64,000 bases of DNA from an uncultured Flavobacteriaceae bacterium (lineage in GTDB: Bacteria > Bacteroidota > Bacteroidia > Flavobacteriales > Flavobacteriaceae), in the NCBI GenBank assembly GCA_947497145.1, contig CANMFQ010000007.1:166697-230696 (forward strand), in the 5' to 3' direction. The notes under the pieces are model-generated. The model was not told the DNA's origin. It made no database searches and saw only the letters and a program-made list of their open reading frames with translations. The position numbers and the translations under genes were made by a program. Positions 46,207-54,793 of this stretch are shown here, piece by piece. The stretch's first letter is position 1; every line of letters starts with the position of its first letter.

Positions 46207-47208
46207 TTAATCTTTTACTAATGCTGCAAATTTACTTTCTTGATTTACGAAATAAGACCATACTATGGATTTTGTGATATAATATTTCGATATATAATTA
46301 GATTTTTCTCTTTTTCGATACATCTTTCTAAAATGCTTGTAAAAACTAAGATGTGCTCGTAGAATGGCAGCGAAGTGACTAAACTTGAGTTGAAAAATAA
46401 AGCGAAAAGCGGCTACCGCATCTAAAATTAACCGAATAAAAATGATGATAAAGGCTTTTCGTCGGGGAAGGTTTTTTGTTATAGAAAATAATGAATTTCT
46501 AAAATTTAAATATGTTTTTTTAGGATTCATATTACTAAGCGTTGAGCCACCTAAATGATACACTTTTGAGAAACCTACATAATATACTTTATAGCCTGAA
46601 TTTTGAGCGCGCCAACACAAATCTACCTCTTCTTGATGCGCAAAATAATCTTCGTCAAAACCGTTTAAAGTTCTAAAAACATCACTTTTAATAAACATAC
46701 ACGCACCTGTTGCCCAAAAAATCTCTCGTTCATCATTATATTGTCCTTCGTCTTTTTCTAATGATTGAAAAACACGTCCTCTACAAAAAGGATAGCCTAG
46801 TTGGTCAATGAATCCGCCTGCTGCTCCAGCGTATTCAAAGTGATCTTTTTGTTTTAAATCTAAAATTTTTGGCTGAATAATGGCCGCATTAGGTAACTTT
46901 TGAAAAGCTTTTACAATAGGTTGTAACCAGTTTTTAGTGACTTCGACATCTGAATTTAACAGGCAAAAAATGTCGGCATCAATATGAGCAAGTGCATCAT
47001 TATATCCTTTAGCAAAACCACCATTTTCTGTATTTTGAATGATTTGTACTGATGGGTAGTTTGCTTTAACAAAAGCAACAGAGTTATCGGTAGATGCGTT
47101 ATCGGCAACATAAATATCGGCTTCAGCAGAATATTCAATTACCGATGGTAGGTAACTTTTTAATAGTCCCTCTCCATTCCAGTTTAATATGACAACAGCT
47201 ATACGCAA
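46207..47208 (-). CDS. Family 2 glycosyltransferase, rhamnosyltransferase-like
   Basis: The 333-residue protein starts MRIAVVILNWNGEGLL, holds IYVADNASTDNSV and the nucleotide-sugar motif IFCLLNSDVEV, then GGFIDQLGYPFCRGR, FWATGACMFIKSDVF and HQEEVDLCWRA, and ends in a hydrophobic/basic region that may touch the membrane. It is a GT-A fold enzyme of the dTDP-rhamnose transferase type, adding sugars to surface polysaccharides. The donor and acceptor are not known. It is 12 bp from the upstream HsdR_N gene, so both are probably co-transcribed. Confidence 0.9.
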   Translation of the reverse strand: MRIAVVILNWNGEGLLKSYLPSVIEYSAEADIYVADNASTDNSVAFVKANYPSVQIIQNTENGGFAKGYNDALAHIDADIFCLLNSDVEVTKNWLQPIVKAFQKLPNAAIIQPKILDLKQKDHFEYAGAAGGFIDQLGYPFCRGRVFQSLEKDEGQYNDEREIFWATGACMFIKSDVFRTLNGFDEDYFAHQEEVDLCWRAQNSGYKVYYVGFSKVYHLGGSTLSNMNPKKTYLNFRNSLFSITKNLPRRKAFIIIFIRLILDAVAAFRFIFQLKFSHFAAILRAHLSFYKHFRKMYRKREKSNYISKYYITKSIVWSYFVNQESKFAALVKD

Positions 47209-47220
47209 AACGATGGCAAA

Positions 47221-47667
47221 TTAACGGCTAAAATCAGGAATATCCTTTAGAAAGTAATATTTTTCTTGCTCAAAATCCATTTTACAATAAAAATGCTCTA
47301 GTCCGTTAGTTATCATTAAATAATTTGCTTTTAAATTCATGTTGTAACGTGCAATTTGATCAAAAGTTGTTTGGGTAATTTTTATTTCGGGTGCTTTACA
47401 TTCACACAAAATATTGATGGAGCCATCTGTATTAAATACAATCACATCATAACGCTTTTTTAAACCATTAATTGTTAATTGCTTTTCGACATTGATAAGG
47501 CTTATGGGGTATTTTTTGTTTGTGATTAAGTAGTGTACAAGATGTTGCCGTACCCATTCTTCTGGTTGAAGCACAACAAATTTTTTACGGATAACATCAA
47601 AAATATGGACTTTATTTTCGCTATTTTTGAATCGAAAAGTATATGCGGGAAAATTCAATGGAAGCAT
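47221..47667 (-). CDS. Stand-alone HsdR N-terminal-domain protein (PD-(D/E)XK-like)
   Basis: The 148-residue protein matches the type I restriction enzyme R N-terminal domain family: VLQPEEWVRQHLVHYLI, KRYDVIVFNTDGSINILCECKAP and TFDQIARYNMNLKANYLMITNG. The Asp in YDVIVF and the Glu-Cys-Lys (ECKAP) are the expected nuclease core residues. No helicase, S or M subunit is present, so it is not a restriction system. Homologues lie next to holA in many Bacteroidota, as here (divergent, 26 bp), and its role may be linked to DNA metabolism. That link is inference. Confidence 0.8.
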   Translation of the reverse strand: MLPLNFPAYTFRFKNSENKVHIFDVIRKKFVVLQPEEWVRQHLVHYLITNKKYPISLINVEKQLTINGLKKRYDVIVFNTDGSINILCECKAPEIKITQTTFDQIARYNMNLKANYLMITNGLEHFYCKMDFEQEKYYFLKDIPDFSR

Positions 47668-47693
47668 AGCGCAAATTTGATGATTTTTTTTGA

Positions 47694-48695
47694 ATGAATG
47701 AAGTAAAACAAATAGTCAATGATATTCGTAATGGTAATGTAAAACCTATTTATCTTTTGATGGGGGAGGAGCCCTATTATATTGATAAAATTTCAGAATA
47801 CATTGAAAAAAATGTCCTTACCGAAGGGGAGCGCGGTTTCAATCAAATGGTGCTTTACGGTAAAGAGGTAACCATAGAAGATATTGTGGCCAATGCCAAA
47901 CGCTATCCTATGATGGCAGAAAAACAAGTGGTTATCGTTAAAGAAGCCCAACATCTTGCGCGCAGTATTGAAAAATTAGAGGCTTATGCAAAAGATCCGC
48001 TGCATTCAACAGTACTTGTATTGTGTTACAAATATGCAAAATTGGATAAGCGAAAAAAAGTGTACAAGCTGATTCAGGAAAAAGGAGTTTGTTTTTACAG
48101 TAAAAAATTATACGAAAATCAAATAGCAGATTGGATACGTAAAGTACTGCAAGGAAAAGGATATCAAATAACACCAAAGGCTTCAAGTTTATTGGTAGAA
48201 TTTTTAGGCACTGATTTAAGTAAGATTAATAACGAGCTTGAAAAATTGAAACTTGTGCTGCCCAAAGAGAAGGAGATTACTGCTGTAGATATTGAAGAAA
48301 ATATTGGCATAAGTAAGGATTACAATAATTTTGAACTTAAAAAGGCTATTGGAGAACGCAATGTAATGAAGGCGAGCCGCATTTTAAATTATTTTGCACA
48401 AAACCCCAAAGACAACCCGTTTGTAGTTACAGTAACTTTGCTGCATACTTTTTTTGTGCAATTATTAAAATACCATGGTATGGCAGATCACAACCCTAAA
48501 AGTGTTGCTAGTGCCTTAGGTATAAATCCATATTTTGTAAATGAATACCGAGTAGCTGCAAAAAATTACCCCATGAAAAAGGTTAGTGGCATTATTGCAC
48601 ATTTACGAACCCTAGATCTTAAAGGAAAAGGAGTAGGGGCAACCAGTATATCTCAGGCAGATTTGCTTAAAGAGCTTTTGGTTCATATTATTTAG
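47694..48695 (+). CDS. holA: DNA polymerase III delta subunit
   Basis: The 333-residue protein has the HolA pattern: IYLLMGEEPYYIDKISEYIE at the N-terminus, FNQMVLYGKEV, RRYPMMAEKQVVIVKEAQ-like and ELEKLKLVLPKEKEITAVDIEENIG, then a C-terminal helical collar. Delta is the wrench that opens the sliding clamp in the clamp-loader complex. The sequence is diverged from E. coli HolA but typical for Bacteroidota. It is divergent from the HsdR_N gene with only 26 bp between starts. Confidence 0.93.
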   Translation: MNEVKQIVNDIRNGNVKPIYLLMGEEPYYIDKISEYIEKNVLTEGERGFNQMVLYGKEVTIEDIVANAKRYPMMAEKQVVIVKEAQHLARSIEKLEAYAKDPLHSTVLVLCYKYAKLDKRKKVYKLIQEKGVCFYSKKLYENQIADWIRKVLQGKGYQITPKASSLLVEFLGTDLSKINNELEKLKLVLPKEKEITAVDIEENIGISKDYNNFELKKAIGERNVMKASRILNYFAQNPKDNPFVVTVTLLHTFFVQLLKYHGMADHNPKSVASALGINPYFVNEYRVAAKNYPMKKVSGIIAHLRTLDLKGKGVGATSISQADLLKELLVHII

Positions 48696-48766
48696 TATGT
48701 AATGTATTGACTAAAGCACAAAAGCGCAAAAAAATGGGGAGCTATATAAGCTGTGGTAATCACAAC

Positions 48767-49144
48767 TTACTTTCCGTCCACACTATATTTTCCAGGGCCT
48801 AATAATATGATAGAAACAAACATCACCAAGTACAATAATGCTTTTTCTTTCGTTCCAAAAGGTTCACTGCCAAGAACAATAAAGGCAGCTACAAGCATGG
48901 TTATTGCTGGTGGTACGGCAACCCAGCGGGTTCTAAAACCGATAATGATTAAGATAGGACAAATGAATTCTCCAATAACCGCGAGAAAAAGAGATGGCGC
49001 CTGACCAATACCTATAGGGTCGCCAAACTCAAAATTTCCTGCAATCAACTGTTGAAATTTTGAAATTCCATGGGTTAGCATCATTACGGAAGGAAGAATT
49101 CTTAATAAAGCTAGACCTAAGTTTTTTACGAGGGAATTTTGCAT
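48767..49144 (-). CDS. DoxX family small membrane protein
   Basis: The 125-residue protein has four transmembrane helices with the DoxX pattern LRILPSVMMLTHGISKFQQL, GEFICPILIIIGFRTRW and VPPAITMLVAAFIV. Members are inner-membrane proteins linked to redox stress or thiosulfate:quinone oxidation. No partner gene is beside it. It is 46 bp downstream of the kinase-aminotransferase stop on the other side of its start, and appears as a single unit. Confidence 0.88.
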   Translation of the reverse strand: MQNSLVKNLGLALLRILPSVMMLTHGISKFQQLIAGNFEFGDPIGIGQAPSLFLAVIGEFICPILIIIGFRTRWVAVPPAITMLVAAFIVLGSEPFGTKEKALLYLVMFVSIILLGPGKYSVDGK

Positions 49145-49190
49145 GTTAAAAAATGTTTTGAGTACGACTAAATTATTGTTTTTTTTGCAA

Positions 49191-51434
49191 TTAGCCTAAA
49201 ATCTCCCTAATTGCTTGTATTAGCGTGTCAGCATCTGAGCAATTGAAAGACAGTGGTGGTTTTATTTTTAGCACGTTATCATAGGGGCCATCAGTACTTA
49301 CTAGGATAAATTTTTCACGAAGTCCATTTTTTATTTTTGAGGCTAAAGCGGTATTAGGAGCACCGTTAGCATCTAAGATTTCAACCCCCAAAAATAGCCC
49401 ACTCCCTCGTACATCAGCTAGTTCAATATGTGATTTTTGCAATGCTTTTAATTGCTGTATGAGGTAATCACCAACTTTCTTAGCGTGTTCTTGTAATCTT
49501 TCTTCTTCAATAACATCTAAAACGGCGTTGCCAATAGCACAAGAAACAGGGTTTCCTCCAAAGGAACTAAAAAACTCTAAACCATTGGCAAAACTTTCTG
49601 CTATTTCAGTTGTGGTGACCACAGCACCAATGGGGTGTCCGTTCCCCATGGGTTTGCCAATAATGACCATATCGGGTATTACGTCATACATTTCATAGCC
49701 CCAGAAATAATCACCCAAACGACCAAAACCTACCTGTACTTCATCGCTAACACAAACACCACCTTGTTTACGTATAGTATCATAAACGGGTTTTAAATAG
49801 CCATGTGCTAAAGGTACTTGACCACCACAGCCAACAATAGGTTCTGCAATAAAGGCTGCAATTTCATTCTTGTTCGTACTTATCTGCGTTTTGGTTTGTT
49901 GTGCAAAATGCGCTCCTGCTTCGCCATTATCTTCAAAACCTGATCCAAAGGCTTTGGGCATTGGTGTTGCCAGTACATAAGCCTGCTGGCCAGTACCGCC
50001 TTTGTGATTGTATTTATAATGACTAATGTCAATGCCAATTCTGGTATTCCCGTGATAACCATGCTCTAGAGCCATTATTTTCTGTTTTTTGGTATGATTG
50101 GTTGCCAAGCGTACGGCTAAATCACTTGCAGCACTACCAGAGTTTACAAAAAACACTTTATTTAAAGGGCTAGGAAATTTAGATAGCAAATGTTCACTGT
50201 ATTGCAATAGTTCTTCATACAAATAGCGGGTATTGGTATTGAGTTTTGCTAAGGCTCTTTGCCCTGCATTAACTACTTTAGGATGACAATGCCCTGCTAG
50301 CATAATGTTATTATAGGCATCTAAAAATGTATTACCCTCGGCATCATACATATATTGAAATGCCGATTGTGTCATGTGAATAGGTTCTTTATAGCTTAGG
50401 GAAAGGGCTGAGCTTAAATATTCATTTCTTCGGGCTTGTTGCTGCGCAGTGGTTTTTTGAGGTGACGGATTAAAGTTAGCAGCACCACGAAAAGTGTTTT
50501 TTACTTTTATAGGGTTTATTGCAATCCATTTTTTGAGCAAAGCCCAAGCAGGTTTTTCACTAATGGTAATGTATGCTGAATTTGGGTTGAGCGTTTTTGC
50601 ATAGGCAGAATTGCAGACACTAGTGCATAAGCGAGCGGCTACCAAATAATACAACATGTCTAGCTCTTGTTCTTTTAACGGGAGAATAGCATGATAACCC
50701 CTAATAATTTCAACAGCTATTTCTAAGGGGTTTTCCTTATCCATCATTACGTATGTAATGGCAATAGCGAGTTCATTTATCAACCAAGAATGGCACATAT
50801 CGCCAAAATCAATTATTCCAGATACTGCTCCGTTTTTGGTTAGTATATTCCAATGATTAGCATCGTTGTAAATAATACCTTTACGTAATTCATGTTGTAT
50901 GGGGTAAACATGCTCATCAAATTGAGTAAAAAAATAATCAACTAAATTTCGGTCTTTAGTATCAGTAATATACTCAAGGTAGGCGTAGTTTGTTTTAAAA
51001 TGTTGTAAATCCCATTGTGTTTGTTTGCCAATAATGGCTGGGTGATATTCCTTATGAATACATTTATCTATTTGCGCTAAACAACTGCCTAAAGATGTGA
51101 GTAGGGCTGGCGTGTGGGTAATATCTCCAAGAAATTCACCTGGTACAAAAGTCAATAGGCGATAAATATAATCCCCTTCAATAACTATAGATTGGTTGTT
51201 TGTACTCGGTACGGCTTGCGAAAACTGATACCTTTCTAGGGTAGCCAAACGTTTTAAAATACGATTTTCTGCCTCTAAAAGCGCAACTGTTTCTTTGCTA
51301 AAGCTGTTTTGTTTTAAAACAAAAGTTTTGTCTTGGCACTGTACTTTATAATTAGTACTATCGTAACCCTCTAGGGTAGTGCAGGTACTGTTTGTAATGG
51401 CGTAGTGCTTTTTTAAAATAGCTTCAATTTGCAT
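49191..51434 (-). CDS. Fusion of APH/ChoK-like kinase and class III aminotransferase (candidate phospho-lyase)
   Basis: The 747-residue protein has two enzymes in one chain. Residues 1-310 are an aminoglycoside-phosphotransferase/hydroxylysine-kinase fold, with [16 protein letters not shown] (catalytic loop, Asp as base) and [10 protein letters not shown] (metal Asp). Residues ~335-747 are a fold-type I PLP enzyme of class III, with [38 protein letters not shown] and the PLP lysine in [10 protein letters not shown]. This pair resembles human hydroxylysine kinase and the ammonia-releasing phospho-lyases (AGXT2L1/2), so it may phosphorylate an amino alcohol and then eliminate phosphate and ammonia. 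Many bacterial versions also carry a peptidase-like domain, which is absent here. The exact substrate is unknown. Confidence 0.85.
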   Translation of the reverse strand: MQIEAILKKHYAITNSTCTTLEGYDSTNYKVQCQDKTFVLKQNSFSKETVALLEAENRILKRLATLERYQFSQAVPSTNNQSIVIEGDYIYRLLTFVPGEFLGDITHTPALLTSLGSCLAQIDKCIHKEYHPAIIGKQTQWDLQHFKTNYAYLEYITDTKDRNLVDYFFTQFDEHVYPIQHELRKGIIYNDANHWNILTKNGAVSGIIDFGDMCHSWLINELAIAITYVMMDKENPLEIAVEIIRGYHAILPLKEQELDMLYYLVAARLCTSVCNSAYAKTLNPNSAYITISEKPAWALLKKWIAINPIKVKNTFRGAANFNPSPQKTTAQQQARRNEYLSSALSLSYKEPIHMTQSAFQYMYDAEGNTFLDAYNNIMLAGHCHPKVVNAGQRALAKLNTNTRYLYEELLQYSEHLLSKFPSPLNKVFFVNSGSAASDLAVRLATNHTKKQKIMALEHGYHGNTRIGIDISHYKYNHKGGTGQQAYVLATPMPKAFGSGFEDNGEAGAHFAQQTKTQISTNKNEIAAFIAEPIVGCGGQVPLAHGYLKPVYDTIRKQGGVCVSDEVQVGFGRLGDYFWGYEMYDVIPDMVIIGKPMGNGHPIGAVVTTTEIAESFANGLEFFSSFGGNPVSCAIGNAVLDVIEEERLQEHAKKVGDYLIQQLKALQKSHIELADVRGSGLFLGVEILDANGAPNTALASKIKNGLREKFILVSTDGPYDNVLKIKPPLSFNCSDADTLIQAIREILG

Positions 51435-51747
51435 AGCGTAATTAGTGGTTTTTTTAACAGCACTAAACTTAGTCTAATTGTATGATTTGAAAAAATGGTT
51501 TTTAAAAAAAAGATATACAAGAATAGGGGAGGTATATTTTTTATTATCACTTTAGAGCGAAATCGTTGAATCAAACCTTTCAACTTGTATTTGTGTCTTT
51601 TTTATAGAAAAAAAGGACAAGCTATAAAATGCTAATAGCCAATACAACAGCTAAACTTAATATGGGCATAACATACTAAAGAATCTACTTTTTTGTTATT
51701 TATACCGAAGACTTTATTTTTGATTTAAACTTTAAAAAATATTAGCA
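51435..51747. other. Divergent intergenic region
   Basis: 313 bp between the divergent fusion enzyme and the Tudor-like gene. It contains a good promoter for the plus-strand gene (51692-51722). For the minus-strand gene no consensus -7 box is seen. No small gene or structured RNA was recognised. Confidence 0.5.
51692..51722 (+). promoter_or_regulatory. Promoter of the Tudor-like gene
   Basis: TTTG (51692-51695), 19 nt, then TATTTTTG (51715-51722): a full match to the Bacteroidota consensus in sequence and spacing, with the ATG 25 nt downstream. Confidence 0.65.
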
Positions 51748-52281
51748 ATGCAACTTTTAGGAATTGGCTCTAGAATTACACATCCCGAGTTTGGAAAGGG
51801 AGTAGTTACCAATGTAACTTCAAAACATTATTGGGTTACTTTTATTGATAGCGGATTAGAAACTATAGATTTAGACAGTGATATTGAGGTTATTGAAGCT
51901 GTTGAAGACGAGGTAGATGCTGTTAGTTTTTCAGAAGTAGAACAATCGTTAATTGGTATTTTAAAAAGATGGAGTGATGCCTCTTCAATAACCCCCATTG
52001 CAGATAAATGGAAGGGCGGAAACCTTGTATTGGAACCTAAAGACACAAGCCTTTCAGACAAAAAAATTCCGATAAACACCTTTTTTCATAAAATTGTTAT
52101 GGTGCGTGATCGTATTCGGGTAATGGAGCAAAAAATAAATGCAAGTAAAAACCTTGATGATCAAGAGAAGGTCGATTTACAACAGTATATAACCCGTATT
52201 TACGGTAGTTTAACTACGTTTAATGTGTTGTTTAAAAGTCAGAGCGATAATTTTGTTGGTGAACGTTCAAAAAATTCTTAG
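51748..52281 (+). CDS. Conserved protein with N-terminal Tudor/SH3-like domain, function unknown
   Basis: The 177-residue protein has an N-terminal beta-barrel-like segment (~1-48), GIGSRITHPEFGKGVVTNVT then YWVTFIDSGLETIDL, which resembles the Tudor-like domain that ends UvrD/PcrA helicases and binds RNA polymerase. An acidic linker (~48-62) and a helical C-terminal part (~62-170, IVMVRDRIRVMEQKINASKN) follow. I do not recognise the helical part. The protein is soluble, without signal or membrane segment. It is monocistronic with a strong promoter. RNA-polymerase or nucleic-acid binding is inference from the domain resemblance only. Confidence 0.75.
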   Translation: MQLLGIGSRITHPEFGKGVVTNVTSKHYWVTFIDSGLETIDLDSDIEVIEAVEDEVDAVSFSEVEQSLIGILKRWSDASSITPIADKWKGGNLVLEPKDTSLSDKKIPINTFFHKIVMVRDRIRVMEQKINASKNLDDQEKVDLQQYITRIYGSLTTFNVLFKSQSDNFVGERSKNS

Positions 52282-52458
52282 GGAATAATTCTTCTAGCTC
52301 GTATTGTGTTTCAGAACACTATGCCTATCAATGACATAAGAATAGGGTAGCTTTTTACGGTAAGTGCTAAACAATCTATAGCCCTTGGTTACAAGACGCT
52401 ACAATGGCATTTTTATATACCCATTTTTGTTCTCAACAGGCTTGTGATAGCCATAATT

Positions 52459-53235
52459 TTACACGGCTTGTTTTTTCTCTGAGAGATACTTCCAATAGCG
52501 TTTGGGAACGTGTTGGGTATGTAATTTTTTATTAATGCGCGATTTTATATTGGTACTTTTAAAATAGTTGTTCCACAAATTTTGGTAATTGTATTCGTCA
52601 CTGGTAAAAGCACTATTTTCTTTAATGCTATTGGTGCTGATATTTTGTAAATCTAATCGGATGATTTCTACAGTGTTTAAATCATAAAACAAACCATATT
52701 TACGCTTTACGTCATAAATGAGCCATTGTTGGTCTGCATAGCGAGAGCGAAAATGTTTTGATACAAGGGGTAGTATGTCAAAATCTGGCTCAATGTTAGC
52801 AAAATAAACACCATCTTTGGTTAGTTGAAAACGAACAAAAGCTTCCATGCGATGTTTTTCTCTACCTACCGATTTTGCCAATTGGTTAATTTTTAAAATG
52901 GTGTCATCTGAAAAGTTAAGATGTACCATATCTATAGGTGAAAATAACTTTTTGATATAGGTGTACAGGGTCATTTCAATGCCGCTACTTTCACTTAAAA
53001 AAGCAAAATAAACATTCTTAATGGCATAGCTACTTTTTTTCTGAATACCATTCCATACGCGTTTAGCCTTGTCTATTTCTGTAAATACTGTTTCGGTATC
53101 AGAAAATAATCCGTTTTGAGCTAGGCTGTTTTTTTGAATATCGGCTACCTCAATTCGTTCGTCAAAGGCTTTAAATACTGAAGTTAAAAAACCATTAAAA
53201 CTTCCGTCATAGATTAAAATTTTTGCTTCTTTCAT
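52459..53235 (-). CDS. TIGR03915/DUF4130 putative DNA repair protein
   Basis: The 258-residue protein has the pattern of this family: IYDGSFNGFLTSVFKAF at the N-terminus, VHLNFSDDTILKINQLAKSVGREKHRMEAFVRF in the middle, and the C-terminal DUF4130 signature ENSAFTSDEYNYQNLWNNYF followed by HVPKRYWKYL. Genes of this family are nearly always next to a radical SAM protein (TIGR03916), as here, and the DUF4130 domain is also found fused to uracil-DNA glycosylase-like UdgX proteins. The reaction is unknown; a role in repair or removal of a modified base is likely. It is the second gene of a two-gene unit. Confidence 0.87.
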   Translation of the reverse strand: MKEAKILIYDGSFNGFLTSVFKAFDERIEVADIQKNSLAQNGLFSDTETVFTEIDKAKRVWNGIQKKSSYAIKNVYFAFLSESSGIEMTLYTYIKKLFSPIDMVHLNFSDDTILKINQLAKSVGREKHRMEAFVRFQLTKDGVYFANIEPDFDILPLVSKHFRSRYADQQWLIYDVKRKYGLFYDLNTVEIIRLDLQNISTNSIKENSAFTSDEYNYQNLWNNYFKSTNIKSRINKKLHTQHVPKRYWKYLSEKKQAV

Positions 53236-53338
53236 CTGTGTGTTTTATGTTAGACTACTTGTTTTTTTATCGTAATTGGTAACTATTTAGTTCTATTTAT
53301 ATTAATTGTATATATGATATGTTTTAATTTCTTATAAA

Positions 53339-54601
53339 TCAATTAAATAAACTTAATTGTGAGCTATAGCTGTTACGAAATTTACTTTGCGAATTTTGTA
53401 AAATGAATGCCTTTATTTGATAGGCTTCTAAATCTTGACGCTCCCATTGATTTGAAGCGCAAATAATGAAGTATTTAGCTCTATTTAGTGCAACACCAAT
53501 CTTTTTTAAATGATCCCAATTTAGGCTTCTAAATCTTCGTGCTTTTATGATTTTATCAGCTGAGCGTGTTCCTAATCCAGGTATGCGAACAAGCGTTCTC
53601 TTGTCGGCCTGGTTAATGTCTATAGGGAAATGGTGTAGATTGCGTAACGCCCAACTCAATTTGGGGTCAATATCAATATCTAAATTGGGGTGTTTGTTGT
53701 TTAGTATTTCTTGCACACTAAAACCATAGAAGCGCAATAACCAATCTGTTTGATATAGGCGATTTTCTCGTAAAACCGGCACTTGCGAATTAATGGCTGG
53801 TAATCTATTGTCTTCAGCTACAGGTATATACCCCGAATAATAAACACGTTTCATCGCATATTGCTTATAATAATGTGATGCTGAGTACATAATGTCTTTA
53901 TCAGATTCTCCAGTAGCACCTATAATCATTTGGGTGCTTTGCCCTGCTGGCGCATATTTTGGAGTGCTTTTAAACACTTTTTTCTCTGCCTTATATTGAA
54001 TTATTTCATTCTTAACCTTTAACATTGGTTTGATAAAATCATCATGATTTTTATCGGGTGCTAAAAGCTTTAAGCCTGAAACGGTTGGAATTTCGATATT
54101 AATAGACAGCCTGTCAGCCCATAGGCCAGCCTCTCGCATCAATTCATCACTAGCGCCGGGGATAGATTTTAAGTGAATATAGCCATTAAAATTCTCTTCT
54201 AAACGGAGCTTTTTTGCAACGCTTATTAAACGCTCCATAGTGTAGTCAGCATTTTTGAAAATTCCTGAACTTAGAAAAAGCCCTTCAATATAATTTCTAC
54301 GGTAAAAATTTATAGTAAGGTCAACTACTTCTTGAATTTTAAATGCGGCACGTTTTATATCATTACTGCTTCGCGTCACGCAATAAGCACAATCAAAAAT
54401 ACAATGATTAGTGAGTAGTATTTTTAATAAAGATACACAGCGACCATCTTCTGTATAGCTATGGCAAATGCCCATTCCTGAACTATCGCCAAGACCTTTT
54501 TTTGTATTATTTCGCTTACTACCGCTACTTGAACATGAAACATCATATTTAGCGGCATCGGCTAAGATGTTTAATTTTTCTCGTATTCTTTTAAATGACA
54601 T
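53339..54601 (-). CDS. TIGR03916 radical SAM DNA repair/modification protein
   Basis: Start set at 54601 (MSFKRIREKLNILADAAKYD); an ATG at 54622 also reads in frame but abuts the operator region. The 420-residue protein has the radical SAM cluster CIFDCAYC (Cys67, Cys71, Cys74; CxxxCxxC), a TIM-barrel part with YIEGLFLSSGIFKN and IPGASDELMREAGLWADRLSINIE, and a C-terminal helix-hairpin-helix, RTLVRIPGLGTRSADKIIKARR, for DNA binding. It would use SAM and a 4Fe-4S cluster to repair or modify DNA together with the DUF4130 partner. It is divergent from a LexA-like repressor with three palindromes between them, suggesting DNA-damage control. Confidence 0.88.
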   Translation of the reverse strand: MSFKRIREKLNILADAAKYDVSCSSSGSKRNNTKKGLGDSSGMGICHSYTEDGRCVSLLKILLTNHCIFDCAYCVTRSSNDIKRAAFKIQEVVDLTINFYRRNYIEGLFLSSGIFKNADYTMERLISVAKKLRLEENFNGYIHLKSIPGASDELMREAGLWADRLSINIEIPTVSGLKLLAPDKNHDDFIKPMLKVKNEIIQYKAEKKVFKSTPKYAPAGQSTQMIIGATGESDKDIMYSASHYYKQYAMKRVYYSGYIPVAEDNRLPAINSQVPVLRENRLYQTDWLLRFYGFSVQEILNNKHPNLDIDIDPKLSWALRNLHHFPIDINQADKRTLVRIPGLGTRSADKIIKARRFRSLNWDHLKKIGVALNRAKYFIICASNQWERQDLEAYQIKAFILQNSQSKFRNSYSSQLSLFN

Positions 54602-54631
54602 TTTTTGCTTTTTTGTAATCATTCCAAAAAT

Positions 54632-54687
54632 ATGGAATAATTCCTAATTATGGAAATTATCCAATTCTTTTATTGGAATTAATCCAA
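54632..54687. promoter_or_regulatory. Three tandem palindromic operators (candidate LexA-like repressor sites)
   Basis: Three sites share the form (A/T)TGGA-N5-TCC: ATGGA-ATAAT-TCCTA (54632-54646), ATGGA-AATTA-TCCAA (54650-54664) and TTGGA-ATTAA-TCCAA (54673-54687). Their centres are 18 and 23 bp apart. The third lies between the -33 and -7 elements of the repressor's own promoter; the first is near the start of the divergent radical SAM gene. A repressor binding here could shut off both genes. Confidence 0.6.
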
Positions 54688-54701
54688 ATTATGTATATTT
54701 G
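54673..54701 (+). promoter_or_regulatory. Promoter of the LexA-like repressor gene
   Basis: TTG (54673-54675), 18 nt, TATATTTG (54694-54701), full consensus; the palindrome of site three fills the spacer. The leader to the ATG is about 85 nt. Confidence 0.6.
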
Positions 54702-54793
54702 AGAATGCTGAAAAGTTTGATTTTCAGTTGATATATTTCCTAAATAGCTGTTTTTGAGTTCTTTTAGGTGATTGTGTTAAAGTCAATGGATAC

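Noticed and set aside
47221..47667. Type I restriction-modification system
   Set aside because: Only an HsdR N-terminal domain is present; there is no helicase part and no specificity or methylase gene nearby.
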